64,000 nucleotides of DNA, taken from assembly GCA_026874595.1 (NCBI GenBank), contig CM049318.1, positions 31,654,956 through 31,718,955 on the forward strand. The letters are read 5' to 3'. Below are positions 37,070 through 49,945 of this stretch, in pieces. Source of the stretch: Sipunculus nudus (Eukaryota; Annelida; Sipuncula; Golfingiida; Sipunculidae). Position 1 is the stretch's first letter; each line of letters starts with the position of its first letter. The position numbers and the translations under genes are program-made. The notes beneath the pieces were generated by a model. That model saw nothing but the letters and a program-made list of their open reading frames with translations. It made no database searches and had not been told where the DNA came from.

Positions 37070-37975
37070 ATTCGAAATTTATATTTGATATTTTATATTT
37101 TTATGCAAATGTCGCTTGTCTGCGTGATATTGGCTTCGACAATCTAAGATCATTGCCCATCACTGCCCATTGCTCATGTTGTCGACCTAGCTGAGCTCCG
37201 ACAGTTTTGTCCGAATGGCGCTTGCGAAAATCGAATGTCACTGATTTATATGATTTTGGTGACATTCGCATGCAATATAGAATATCCCTGATATGAGCGA
37301 TATTCCATATTTGCATGCAAATATCGCTTGTTTGTTTGATATTGTAGTGCATATTTCTAAAGTCATGGTCAATCATTGCCCTAACATGTATTAATTCTGT
37401 CTCGAAGTTGACCAGGAGTAGAACTGACCAAACCCCGATAGTTTTCCTGAATTTCGATGGTGAATATCGAAAGTCGCTGATTTGTGCGATATTCGATATT
37501 CGCATGCGAATGTCTCTTTTCATTGTGATATCTAAAACATGGCCAATCAATTATATCTCAAAGTTGGTCCGGCTTCCAACTGGCCGAGCGCCGATAGTTT
37601 TGCCCGTATTTTGCGAGCGAATATTGAATGTCAACAATTTATGTGATTGTTGTGATATTCTTTGGTAAAAATCGAATGACGCTTATTTGTGTGATATTCG
37701 ATATTCTCATGCAAATGTCGCTAACTGTGTGATATTTGCGTGCAAATATGTATTGTCTTGGGCAATATTGCCGTAATATTATGAACGTAACTGCCGGGTT
37801 GACCTGGTTGTCAAACAATCCGAGCACCCATAGTGTTCCCGAATTTTGCTGGTGAATATCAAATGTGTGGTATTGATATGCGACCTAAAAATGTCGCAAG
37901 TTATTTTGTTATCCGCATAGGAAATTATCGCTCCTAACAGAACTTGAATTTTCAAGAGAATATCAAAAGGTGAGT
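37070..37975. repeat. Satellite-like tandem repeat, four diverged units of about 155-235 bp
   Basis: The landmark words CGATAGTTTT or CGACAGTTTT followed by a GAATTT-like word recur near 37195, 37435, 37590 and 37830. They alternate with GATATTCGATATTCGCATGC-like words and GCAAATGTCGCTT words. The 149-codon minus-strand open frame over this stretch is produced by the repeat and is not a gene. It splits two 27-bp arrays. Confidence 0.7.
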
Positions 37976-37984
37976 TTCCCATCT

Positions 37985-38545
37985 GACATCCCTATTAGGA
38001 TCAGGAACTATGTCACTCATTTCGTGACTTATATCTATAGCAACAGCGTATGACAGGATATATGATCCTGCTATGTGGATCAGTAATTATGTCACTCCTA
38101 TATTCATCATGATATAAGACACTCCACCACCGTGTGTATCAGGATCAATGTAACCCCTATAAAGATCAATATCTATGTCACTCGTATATACAGCAAAACA
38201 CTCCTATAAGAATCAGTAGCCAAGACACGGGATATTTAGTAGGATCCATGGTCCCTTTTAGTATTTTGAATGGGATCTATGACACTTCTATAATGGTCAG
38301 TATCACATATATATGGATAAAGATCCATGGGTCTAGAATCTATATGTACCAAGATCTATGACACTCAAGAGGAACCAGTGGTTTTGATAGTCATATAAGG
38401 ATCAGGATATATGATACCCCTTTATGGCTCAGTATCTGAAACACCATTATATGGGTAAGGATCTGTTATACTCTTATATGGATCAGGATCTAAGTTACCC
38501 ATATATTGTTACTCATATATGGATCATGATTATGACATGTTTCAG
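37985..38545 (+). repeat. 27-bp minisatellite, array 3
   Basis: Same unit as arrays 1 and 2, about 20 units, running up to the duplicated upstream region of the second signal-peptide exon just as array 1 does for the first. Confidence 0.75.
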
Positions 38546-39212
38546 GATTCACAATACGATGATCTTGATCAGGCAAATGATACCACCTGCCAATAAAGTA
38601 CCACAACCAGGACCTAAGCAGGTAACACACGGTCCTTATTACATGTATAAGATATGTTATCATGTCCACAGCTAACACCAAAACACATAAAAAACCTATC
38701 TTGAATGGGGCTACCATTTATTCCAGCGATTAAACGAATGAACCCCGCTTTTAGTCGAAAAGCGGGCTCGAGTGAATTATTACGATATTCACAGGTCGTG
38801 ATGAAAGAAGATGCATTATGGTTTTACGAATTAAAACCAGCAGATGTATTTCTTTATCATCATGACACGTGTATGTGTGTGTTCGTGTATGATAGCCTCT
38901 ATGCGGGGAAGTTATCTTCCGTCAACGTACATTGCTTAAGACATGATTAACCGCTAGACGTAGCATACAGTCCGGGACTAGTGAGGATTGGGACTGACTT
39001 GTGCAGTGAAGCGATCGCTGGCAAATCAAGGAAGTTTATAACCGTACACATGTTCAGTATAAGCAGAATATACTTATTCGAGGTACACACATTTACACAT
39101 ACGTTGATCTGAGTACCCAGGCATGAAGGATAAATTTCAGTAAAGCACTTTGTCTGAACAGCAGAGCACCAAGACAACACAGGGTTCATTCAAATATCCT
39201 ACCGCGTTGGCG
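38546..39212 (+). promoter_or_regulatory. Putative promoter and 5' leader, copy 2
   Basis: Paralogous to 32701-33305 (shared GACTTGTGCAGTGAAGCGAT, ACCGTACACAT and GGCATGAAGGAT). The TATA-like word of copy 1 is reduced here, so promoter strength may differ. A CACGTG-like or other strong motif was not seen. Confidence 0.35.
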
Positions 39213-39270
39213 ATGTCTACTCGATGGATATGGAATTTTGCCTTTCTGTTCGTCCTTGTGCGTGGACAAG
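39213..39270 (+). CDS. First coding exon, signal peptide, paralog 2
   Basis: The exon encodes MSTRW followed by a hydrophobic core (Phe-Ala-Phe-Leu-Phe-Val-Leu-Val) and Arg-Gly-Gln, and ends in phase 1 at GTATGT. Against the 33306 copy it keeps start, length and donor; most changes are in the hydrophobic core, as expected for a signal peptide that need only stay hydrophobic. Joining it to the next phase-1 acceptor exon seen on this strand (60963) gives Gln-Gly-Gly-Ile-Val, directly before a FAMeT domain. That intron would be 21.7 kb and full of tandem duplications. The link is an inference; transcripts would decide it. Confidence 0.7.
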
Positions 39271-39417
39271 GTATGTTTTATACATCTCTATCAAATTATC
39301 GTGTACCTGATAATTTGAACATCTCCATACATATCAGAGCTGATACATGTGTTTATCTACACAAACGCTAGGGTACAATAGATCATTATATGACACTGAC
39401 AATATATTCACCTTGAA

Positions 39418-39451
<34 letters not shown>

Positions 39452-39681
39452 TTTAAACATTGTGGATCAAGCACTGTTACCATAAACAATTCAATTTAAG
39501 CAAAACTTACATTTAAAGCATATAACAACAACGTCCCTCCCTATCTTTCTCTCCTCCTTTTTTTATCTCTCTTTATATTTCGAATGTTTACGGATTTTCT
39601 TTGATTAATCACTTACATATATGAACCAACTAGTATATTATTGAGAAAATTATCGAATCTGTGTTCACATGCACACACCTC

Positions 39682-39683
<2 letters not shown>

Positions 39684-39731
<48 letters not shown>
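39684..39731. repeat. (AG)n microsatellite
   Basis: Pure AG run of nearly 50 bases in the intron after the second signal-peptide exon; (AAT)n lies at about 39418-39451. Confidence 0.95.
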
Positions 39732-39734
<3 letters not shown>

Positions 39735-40060
39735 AACGAGAGACAGTAGATATTAAGAGTGCTGTAAGGTTTAGATGATAGAAACTATTTCACTGCTTTC
39801 CATTGATTAAAACCAAATATATTGTATATATGTCATAGTTATATTCAATAACAAAGGTTGTATGCTAAATACTAGGCACAGTTCAGTGTTGTTGTAACAG
39901 GATGTTGAATATGTTATTGATGTTATCTAACTTGGGGAAACGCCCACCGGGAGGGGTCCTACTTTACGAACATTTGATCTATCTGTACGTGCATTCAATA
40001 ATATCACTCTCTGATGCACGCATGTCTTGATCCTTTAGCAACATAGACCATTTGGGAGGC

Positions 40061-40061
<1 letters not shown>

Positions 40062-40120
<59 letters not shown>
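40062..40120. repeat. (TA)n tract closing the first-exon duplication
   Basis: The stretch ending GGCATATATATATATATGTA plus (TA)n matches 34258-34343, which ends the same way after paralog 1. This supports a duplication of at least 3 kb that covers minisatellite, first exon and this tract. Confidence 0.75.
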
Positions 40121-40123
<3 letters not shown>

Positions 40124-41404
40124 CAGGCCACTGCACTCTAAAAAGATTAAACCAATACATCACTCTTGTAGTAAGCTCCCTTTACTTGTAATCAGAATCG
40201 ATTGTCCTTACAGTTTGCATCCGGATACGTATAGGATAGATTTTACTACGGCAGAGGCTCCTCCAGATTAGGGTCCAGGGGCTTCTCTCTCCTTTTGTGC
40301 CGCTAGGACCTTTTTTTCTAGAATTAAAACAAAAAATTTCCGGCTTGGATCCCTCCCTTTCTTAATCAGAGGGAATTTTAGGTTTTCTTAGTCTTCCCTG
40401 GGTTGGGCTCTCCCGTGTCAAAAATCCTTGATCCGCCCCTGCACGATGCTGGTTTGCAGTTTGTAAATGACCATGGCTAGTGGCCGGGAGTGCTGTGACA
40501 TTATTAGCTACGGGTTCTTTTCATTTGAATGCAGCGCCCAAAGTTTTGTGTGGATTGCCTAGGTCCGGGATCTCCGGATCTGAGAGCCTTATCGACGAAC
40601 TGATGGGCCCTAAAATAACCCTTTAATTTTATTATTAGGTATAGGATGTGGTACACCACGCTGGTCAGTTCCACACTGGTGATTTTCTCAACCCAATGTC
40701 GTGTGTGATGTAAATTAAGAGACAACTTAATCTCCCAAGTTGGTAAAACTAAGGCGACATAACATTCTTTGTCGGTGGTAACCTATTAACTAGTTCTCCT
40801 ATCATTAAAAACTAGGCCAGACACTTATACCATCAACTAATTTCATCAGATATTCCTTAGACCCTGTGTGTTGTTTACTTAGTCAAGGTGAAACGAAGAC
40901 GAACGACATACAGCTGCCAATGACTTACACTTGTCAAAGGTGCGACATGCTGTCCGGAGTTCTCAGGTGGTATTCCCGAGCCCCCCCCCCCCCCCCCCCC
41001 CGTTTGAGTACAGTTCGTCATTAGGGGATGCGTGTTGTGTCAATAATATTCACGTTTGCAAATCTAAATATAGCTGCTGGTGTCTCTGATCCATATATCA
41101 CATATTTCAATAGAAAGGTATGCAGCTGTTTTCTGTTATAAGCAACAGAACCGAAGTGGAACGTCAGTCAACACAGTGTGAATCATTTTATTTAAATAAC
41201 AGAAATGAGAAGATGAAACCTCCTCTCGTCATGGTCGCGTGGCTTTTAATCAGTTAGGGGCAGTCATATCTACTAGGATGTGACATACCGTCTTTTCACT
41301 GAACTGACGAATGTCGAAGGACTATAATGCTCATGCTAGTGAGGTATCAGGCATGTATTGAACTGATTAGGATACTTTTTATCCAATAGTTACGTATATA
41401 TATA

Positions 41405-41552
41405 TAGTAGAACCTCTCCTTACAGGCACCTGTGTAATAATCCCTTGACGTCCACTTGAGGGTAGTACCTTCAAAAATGATCCCTAAATCTATAACCTCT
41501 CTATTGCAGGCAAACTGTTGGGTCCTCCAGTGTCCGTATTTTGGAGATTTTA

Positions 41553-41556
<4 letters not shown>
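41405..41556. mobile_element. Short pogo/Tigger-like MITE
   Basis: About 150 bases start with TAGTAGAACCTCTCCTTAC and end, read inward on the other strand, with TACAGTAAAATCTCCAAAAT. (TA)n lies on both sides. The corresponding place in copy C of the large block (about 56540) lacks it. Confidence 0.6.
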
Positions 41557-41618
<62 letters not shown>

Positions 41619-43115
41619 AAACCGCTTTTTGTTGTGCATTAAGGTTCCTTGGGCATCTTTGGTTACTCAATGGTTCAGACCATTTAGCAATAATATGTTT
41701 AATATCTCATGCATATTAGTTTATTTTTGCTGGATACAAAAGTTTCCCAGCAAACCACACACAAGCTTACTTTGCAAATTCCATTTTTTCATACGTTGTT
41801 ATTCTTCTGTTACTAAGTAAACATAGTCTTTGTGTTTTTGTATAAAGTAACAATACATTCTGACAAAATTTAAAAAAAAGGTAAGAAAATTGAAAGATGA
41901 AAACATGGGAGAAACACCGCCTTGAAGATTGAAGAAATGTGAATTTGTCAAATAACCCAGAGATTTACCAGATTGCGCGAGTGCGCTAGGTCTCTTTTGC
42001 GCTAATATGAAAGTTATTTCGCGCCAGATGAAAGCTTATTTACAATTGTGTTTTCAGGAGTAAGTAGCCTTTTTGAATTATTTATTCGCAGATACTATGA
42101 TGGTTTAAAGATGACCGGGAATTGCAAATATATTTAAGATGTCTGGTAGGCAAATAGGCCCCCTTTAGGGGCATGATTATCTATACGCCGTTTCTGTCCT
42201 TATTATGCTATAATCTTACAATTAAATCCCTGTTGTAGAGCACAGATAAATATCTACATTTCAAAATCGTGATGCTGTTTGGTACAGATCTGATCCGCCT
42301 GACTTCCTTTATCTGTCGTGACAAAAACTTGGTCAGATAGATCAAATCAATCAAATCTTTCATGGAAACACGTGTTCCAATTGTGAATGACTGATATGGG
42401 ATGACTGATGAAATCGCTGTACAATCAAGGTTGCTAGTATCAGGTATGTCAACGTAGTTGGAAAATTGACTGATATATATGTTTTCCAACAGACCAATCA
42501 CAATTCTAGATACGGCATTTGTAAAATAAACAGCCTTGACCGTTTTTCTTTGCGGATACAGTGATCAATGTTCTTCGTCTGCGAAATGTATGTTTAATAC
42601 ATGTTGCCAGAAAACAGCATACGACACAAAATAATCCAATAATGATAAAAATATAAGGCTTTAGATAGACCCGCAAACAATGCCAATAAGAACGAGAAAG
42701 TGTATTTAACATTAAAAGGACAGCAGTCATGCACAATTAGAACATCGACGAAATAATATAACTTAAGATAATTTATAACTTTTACGCAAATATTAACTTC
42801 TATATTATAAAAAAAGTGTTTCTACATTCCAAATATTTATCTTGTTAATACACAGTGTGACTGTATTTGCCTGGTCTGACCTAAATATAAAACTGATGTT
42901 TTTCTTGCCTTCTTTAAATCGACTTCCATGGGATATATATAATCTCAGAAAAACATCTTGACAGTCGGTTATTCATCCATAATCGTGATATTTTATGCTT
43001 ATTTAATCGCGTCGGGGGTGGTGAGAGGATTCAGAGGTGTTGGGGCTCCCCCTTCTGATAAAACCACAATTATAATGTCTTTTTCTCCACTTAAAGTACA
43101 CACACACTGACACAA

Positions 43116-43171
<56 letters not shown>

Positions 43172-43189
43172 ACGAAAACAAATTGTTAT

Positions 43190-43310
43190 GGGGAAAATTT
43201 TGGGCAGATTCGGGATACGAACCCATGTCTATGGCGCACATGTCTGGCGTTCAAACCGCTCACTAGCGAGACATTTCAGCCCGGTTTAATGTCAATTCAT
43301 AACACACCCC
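43190..43310 (-). repeat. tRNA-like repeat of a second family, copy 1
   Basis: Read on the minus strand there is a box B-like GGTTCGTATCC preceded by ACGCCAGACATG and an A box-like stretch ending AGCGG, then GGGCAGATT-like sequence followed by AAAATTTTCCCC. A second copy follows about 290 bases on, in the same orientation. Confidence 0.55.
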
Positions 43311-43469
43311 CTCTTAGGAGCGTTCTGCTATCAGAACGAGATTAACTATCCCAGGAGTCACACTTTTGATGAACTAGGTGGCGTTAATTACTCTTTACTT
43401 TAACCCATCATTTCCCGGGCCCCAAATTCGCTGTCATTTTGGACGAGCCCCCATTTGAAACAAAGACAA

Positions 43470-43600
43470 TTTGCTCAGGGGAAAATTTTTGGCCGATCTG
43501 GGATTCGAACCCTTGTCGATGGCATCCATGTCCGGCGTTCCTACCGCTTCGCTAGAAAGGCAAGCTTAACCGGTGAGACAGTTCAGTCCGCTTTTATGTC
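43470..43600 (-). repeat. tRNA-like repeat of a second family, copy 2
   Basis: The minus strand has box A TAGCGAAGCGG (43544-43554 on plus) and box B GGTTCGAATCC (43501-43511 on plus), both good matches to RNA polymerase III consensus, and ends with AAAATTTTCCCC. The stems of a full tRNA do not pair convincingly, so it is treated as a SINE-like repeat. A (TA)n tract of about 60 bases lies next to its upstream side. Confidence 0.6.
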
Positions 43601-43607
43601 ACCCCTT

Positions 43608-43675
<68 letters not shown>

Positions 43676-44224
43676 CCCATGGTTGAGCAACGAGAAAGTT
43701 AAATGGAAGCAGTCTATCATGTTAATGAGTCATATATTTTATTTCTAATATATAAATCTTTCTTTCTGAACGGATGATCACCGACTCTTTGCCCCCTCCA
43801 GCTTTCTAAAATGTGGGAGGATGTACACAGCCTCATGTATTTATTCCCCTATTTTAATGAACATGGCAGGAACAGATTCAGTAAAATGACCAAAAGCTCA
43901 CCATATATAAATTTTTATATGATTACTTTTAGTTTAATCTGCCAAAGTGTGCATGAGTGTGCAAGTCTGTGGCCTACTTTTATAGTAAACCAAACTTCTC
44001 TTAGTCAATCCTTTGCTCCCACAAATTTACTGTCCTTGAACTGATGCGTGAAATGAGTCGACAGTTTTCCTTGACTGGTGCAAAATATAGCAGATTTTAT
44101 CCGAATCGTTCACACTAACTTGTAAGAAGACCGACTACACACCATGTTGACGGAAGTAGTACTGATTATGTTAAGATAGAAATGTTCACCAGTGGATGGA
44201 TTTTAGGCACTTTTGAACCAAGTT

Positions 44225-44470
44225 GAAAACTCTTCACCTCAATAACCCCACCCCACCCCCACCCCTCCTCCGGAATAGAGTGTTTGTTCTTCCGTACACC
44301 TCCCCCCCCACCTCCCCTCCATCCCCAACCCACTTTACCCTTTATAGGAGCAAACCCAGAAACTCTGCCAAGAGGACGTGATCAGGGATCGAAACCCTAC
44401 CCCCCCCCCCCCCGAACCCGCCCGGCGGATGACTCCGACCCCCCCCCCACCCCCCCCCCCCCCACCCAAT
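44225..44470. repeat. Poly-C rich tract, G-quadruplex potential on the minus strand
   Basis: Several C runs of 7 to 15 bases are separated by short spacers (44300-44330, 44400-44415, 44440-44463). The minus strand thus has many closely spaced G runs, which can form quadruplexes. The proline-rich open frames here are a by-product of CCC codons. Confidence 0.7.
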
Positions 44471-45724
44471 CTGTTGATTTATGTGAAAGGCTTTAGGAGC
44501 TTAATTACACGGACCTCCAGCTATTATGCAATGCATTGTACACAATGTCTTTCTATCATTATAAAAACCGGTCACATTTAAGTGTAGCAAAAAACAAGGA
44601 AACGTTTATATCGTTTATAATGATCAGTGTGGTGTGTAACCGAATTAATAACCGTATACACAGAGATAATGAAAGTTGCCTGCAAGCAAAGTGATGAGAG
44701 GGAAAGCGCAAGCGAGATTAGAATTTAAACACCTAATATAGGCCTAAGTAGAAAATATAGTTCGTGGTGCATTAGAATAATCAATATTTTTATACACCTC
44801 TGGCTGGTGTCATCTGCATGTGTTAATATAACTCACGCAATAATGAAAGGAATGTCATGATATTTTCAGAACATTTCGGGAATGAGTCAGGAAACTATCG
44901 ATTGGATTTTAGTGTTGATCCGTCTCATGATCCGGTTCCATGAAGGACTTTCAGAGATATTTAAAAATTGGGTATCTGATATCCAGAATGTTGGCGGAGG
45001 GTATTTGTGGTCTCTGGGTTCCTTTCCAGGAGATGTTTAATGTATTTTAAATTTGAAAAAAAGTGTCCTGCATGGTACTTGAAAAATAGATTTATGTCTG
45101 TAATGATGTGCTCTTTATGTTGCATATATTATTTTTTTTTTAATTTGAAAAAGCACATCATTCATTACGAATTTATCTCGTAAGTTACAGTAAGAGTATA
45201 AATGACCAATCCAAATAGTATGGAGTACACTGGAATTCCTATGCACTAGAATTACAGGCCTACAGATGATCAATCATTAAACTTGAGAGTTAACTGTCGT
45301 GTTTCATATAGCTCAATAGAATGCTATAGCTTAAGCTTCGGACCTATATAAAGTCGTACACACATTAACTTCAGCGATAGGTTAATACTGCTTTACATTA
45401 GCAAAAAGTGCATTTGACTCGTAATATTATATATATTTAGAGAAGACATATATCGCTTTTACCCAGCCAAGCGTACAAATTGATTTTATATTGGTGTTTA
45501 ACAAGAAACGCAGCTTATGCCACTTGTTATACATTTGAAAAGTAAATATATGATTCAGGTTCATAGTTGTGAAGTAGTACTTAAACGTTTTCGTTGACAT
45601 TATAGCCGCAGCAGAGAGACCAGCATTATATATTGCCACTTTATGTATGGCTATATGCATATTTATATTATAAATAAATATAAACACACATAATCATATC
45701 CGATTTTCCCAAAACATTTTTGTA

Positions 45725-45759
<35 letters not shown>

Positions 45760-45760
<1 letters not shown>

Positions 45761-48700
45761 AGAGAGGGACTCAGTCTTGGACTCAGTTTCTGAAAAGATT
45801 AACTCGAAAACTGTGACTTGGGTTAAGCCTAAAGGAACAGATCTCAGACTTGGACTTGCCTCGGAACACAGATAATAAACTCCACAACAACCACATTGGC
45901 AGATCCATAGGGGGGGGGGGGGGTCCAGGGGATCTCCCTCCGTTAGAACCAGAGGAGCCTTTTTCTAGGGTATTTTAACAAATTTTCCGGCCTTGCAACG
46001 TATACAAGACCATGGCCGGTTGTCAGGGGTGCTGTCACATCACTAGCGACAGGTATTTCCATTTTCAGATTTAAATGCAACGCCCTTTGGATTGTGTTGA
46101 TTGCGTAGGCCCTAGGTCTCAGGAAATGAACTCCGTGTCGACGAACATATCAAAACCCTGTAAATGTATTTTACCCATAAGATATGGTAAACTACGCTGA
46201 TCATTTCCACATTCGCGGTTTTGTTCAACAAAATATAAAGCGTGTGGTGTGAATTTAAAGACAACAGGTCGACTAAATACAGCCCTGGCGATAAATTCGA
46301 GCGTTCCTGATATCCCAAGTTGAGATAAATAACACAGATAATGTGGTGTGATTTTATAGACAACAAGTCGATTTCTTATAGCGTAGGCGATACACACGAA
46401 CGTTCCTGACATCCCTAGTTGAGATAAATAACACAGGTATGGATGCGTTTCAACAGTAAATACCCTTGGTGACCAATAAACTAGTTTCTTATCATTCAAC
46501 ACTGGATCACACACTTATATTTTCATCTTGACAATACTTAGAATATGTGTGCTGCTTACGTGATTTCGGTAACATAAGACGAACGACTGCTGTAACATAC
46601 AGCTGTCAATGACTGATAGTTGTGCGCATCCTGTTCGGAGTTCCAAGATGGTGTTTCATTGGCTACTGTCTGTCGTGACTTAAACTTGGTCGGATATACC
46701 AAATCAATCCCAATCATTTATGACAACACGTGTACCCATTGTGAAGAACTGATATTAATAACCGATGAAATATCTGTTCACTCAAGGTTGCTAGTACCAG
46801 TGACGTCAAAGTCATAAGAAATAGACTGATATTTATGGTTTCCACAGATTAATTACAATACTACAAAATAAACAGCCTTGCCCTCTTCCCTTTCTATTGC
46901 GGATACAGTGATTAATGTACTTTATCCGTGAGATGTATATTTATAAAATCTCGCCAGTAAACACCTTACGAAACAGAATAATCCAGTCATGATAACACTT
47001 TAAGGCTTTGGATAGACCCATGACCAATGCCAATTAGAACAGGGAAAGTGTTTTTTTTTTTTTATTAAAGGGCAACACTTATGCAAAATTAAGGCAGAAT
47101 ATTATAACTTCAGGTAACTTATAACTGTGACGCATATTTTAATTTAAATATCATTCAAACGTGTTTCTACATACAATGTACTATCTTTTCAATAAACAGT
47201 ATGAGTGCAAATGTATTTGCCAGGTCTGACCTAAATATAAAACTGATAAGTACCTTCCCTTGTTTTTTAGACTGCCTGATGAGAGATGAAATCTCAGATA
47301 AACATATCAGCAGTGAGTTATTCACCCATAATCGTGACATTTTGTGCGTATTCAATCGCGTCCGGGTGATGGGGAGAGGATTCATAGGCGATGGGGCACC
47401 CCTTTATTATAAACATACAAATATAATGTCCTTTCTCTCCAGTTAAAGTATACGCGCGCAAACACATGCACACACACACATACATATATATGAGCCATCC
47501 TCAATTGCTGGTCTGGCCAAGCAACCAGAAAGACATGAATGGAACCAAAGTCTTCTATTTTAATAATTTTATTTCCAATATAAAAATCTTATTTTTTTCC
47601 TGAAAAGCTGTTCCCCATCCCCGCCCCACTGCCGACTTGCTTAAAGGTCTAACGGTACACTAACCCTCATGTATATACTCCCCTATGTGTTAAATAACGT
47701 GACAGGAACAGATTCAGTTAAATGAACAAAACGTCACCATACCTTTTTTGTATATATAAATACTTTCAATTTTATCTGCTCAACTATACATGTTTGTGCA
47801 CGTCCATGGCCTGCTTTTATAGTGAACCAAACGTCTCTATGTGAATTCTTTGCCTCCACTTATGTAATGTCCATGAATTTGTACGTGAATTAATGGAACG
47901 TTTTGTCGGAAAGGTGCATAATAAAGCAAATTTTATCTGAATAGTTAACAATTACTTGTAAGAAGAGACACAAGAGGACCCCACACATGCCGCGCGTAGC
48001 ACTAATTTTGTTTATCAGGTAGTGTTCACCAGTGGAGGGGTTTTGGCCTTTTTGAACCAAATTGAGATTAATGAACTTCGACCTTCTCATCCTTACAATC
48101 CCCCACCCCTTGACTGAGGTGAACCCTTTATAGGAGTAATTCTCTAAACCGAGCCAAGAGGACCTGTTCAGGCACGGAACCAACCCTCTTTCTCTGGAGC
48201 TTAAAGACACGCCCCCTCAAGCTATAATCAACTAAATTGTACAAAATGTTCTGCTGTCATTATAAAAACAGGTTGATCATATACTTTTTAGAAAAAAAAT
48301 TGTGATTTTTTGCTTCCTCTGTGTATACATAAATCATCTAAGGGTAATTTATGTTAGGAATAATTCTTATAAGGCCTTCGTGAAGGATATATAAACTTGT
48401 TTATCAACAACATGTTTTATTAACAGCAATGTTTACAAACCTGACAGATATGTAACCCAAGGCAGTTGGTTGCATATATGCGGAGGTAGAAAAGTCATTT
48501 GATGCAAAACACCATTTGCAAAGCTTTGGTTTATCTTTTTTTGTTTTGATTGTGTTTTGACGGGCCCCCACTTGTCATAAACACATTGATATCAATAAAA
48601 CAAGCAGCCCGTGTACCGTGGTATCCACTTTTTCTGGTTTAATTTTATTAAAGTTCCAAGGAACTACCTTTAGTTTTTTAAAGTAGGACAGGTGATTGAG

Positions 48701-49111
48701 TCACTTTAAGCAACGTGGGTAGAGAAGAAGCGCAAGCCGGATGGGAATAAAAACACATGATATGGGCCCACGTATAAAATATAACTCCTGAAGCATGAAA
48801 ATAACCAATATTTCCCTTCCCTCTCTAGTGACACTCGAGTGTAAATCAAGTAGTAGAAAAATATTTATGTGTATACATGTATAAGAAACATGTATTATGA
48901 CATTGTTATTCGCTCTTCTGACTGTAAGCACAATTAATATACTGAGGAGATTAAATATTAATTTTCCAATTTAAAACGTCATTTCGCATGGTTTGCATCT
49001 GTTATAATTACATTTCTTCATGATTCCTACTCAATTCAAACCTCAAATAACAGAACACTAACTCGCTCATACGTGATCAAATGTATCTCTTTTTGGAATT
49101 CTGAAAGTGCC

Positions 49112-49171
<60 letters not shown>

Positions 49172-49770
49172 ACTCATATTGATATAACATTAAAATTTTT
49201 ATTTAGATTTTTACATTAATGAATAAAAACATTTTCATTCAATATGGCTCATCAGAATATTAAATAGCATATTTTTTGTATATTTACAAGAAACATGCCA
49301 TTCTCAAAGGCATAGTTCCATCTGTGATATAGCCGTATATGGTCTGTGATATTGTGATGTATCATGTGTGAGTTATTGCTTCTACCAAGAGGACATGCAG
49401 TCATTTGTGTGTATGTGTGGTTGTGTGTGATATGGTGTTTGTGTGTATGTTTAGTATTGTTTCCATCATCATTCACGCAATCAGGAATTTGTTTCTGTTT
49501 CATTATCTGTATAAACGGTTATCCTGTCTGATATATCAGCAATTTTCCCGAAATCGTCATGCCTGTAAACAACTCAGTATTGATAAGCGAAGGCAAACAA
49601 TCCGGTGTTTGTTCAGACCTCATTCGAATGAAAGAATCAATGGATTACTACTGATCACCCCGGCTAATGACCAACAAAATGGATGTTTACATATACAAAC
49701 TATCCAGTCAGTCTGATTTAAAAAAACCGGATAAATAATGGTTTATTATCACATTGAATATAAATTACGC
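45760..49770 (+). repeat. Large tandem block, copy B
   Basis: Second copy of the block, sharing CCATGGCCGGTTGTCAGG (about 46010), GAGTTATTCACCCATAATCG (47317), GGAACAGATTCAGTTAAATG (47704), and TTGATAAGCGAAGGCAAACA (about 49577). A (CT)n tract lies at about 49122-49169. No exon was recognised inside. Confidence 0.75.
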
Positions 49771-49829
49771 AAATCACATTGTTATTATTGTAACATGTGT
49801 GATTACAATAAATATATTAAGTAGTAGTA

Positions 49830-49907
49830 ACAGTAGTGTATAAGTAATGGGAGTAGTAGTATATATAGTAGTAGTGGTATTTGATGTAGCAGTACTACTA
49901 CTAGTAA

Positions 49908-49945
<38 letters not shown>

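Larger units (their letters stand above)
40190..44980 (+). repeat. Large tandem block, copy A
   Basis: Shares its sequence, in order, with 45760-49770 and 55245-60660. Examples are CCATGGCTAGTGG...GTGCTGTGACAT (40470), CCCTGTTGT...GATAAATAT (42230), TTATTCATCCATAATCGTGA (42970) and GAACAGATTCAGTAAAATGA (43870). Own insertions include a pogo-like MITE at 41405-41556, (TA)n tracts at about 41557-41615 and 43612-43673, and two tRNA-like repeats at 43190-43600. A poly-C run lies at 40981-41000. No exon was found. Confidence 0.75.

Noticed and set aside
37101-37550. 149-codon open frame on the minus strand
   Set aside because: It lies wholly in the satellite-like repeat, its peptide repeats with the DNA units, and there are no splice or start signals or domain likeness.
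36420-38545. CRISPR-like array from the regular GATCA words
   Set aside because: Units are contiguous 27-bp tandem repeats without unique spacers, in an animal genome.
44284-44581. Proline-rich open frames
   Set aside because: Caused by C-runs; frame depends on exact run length and no domain is present.
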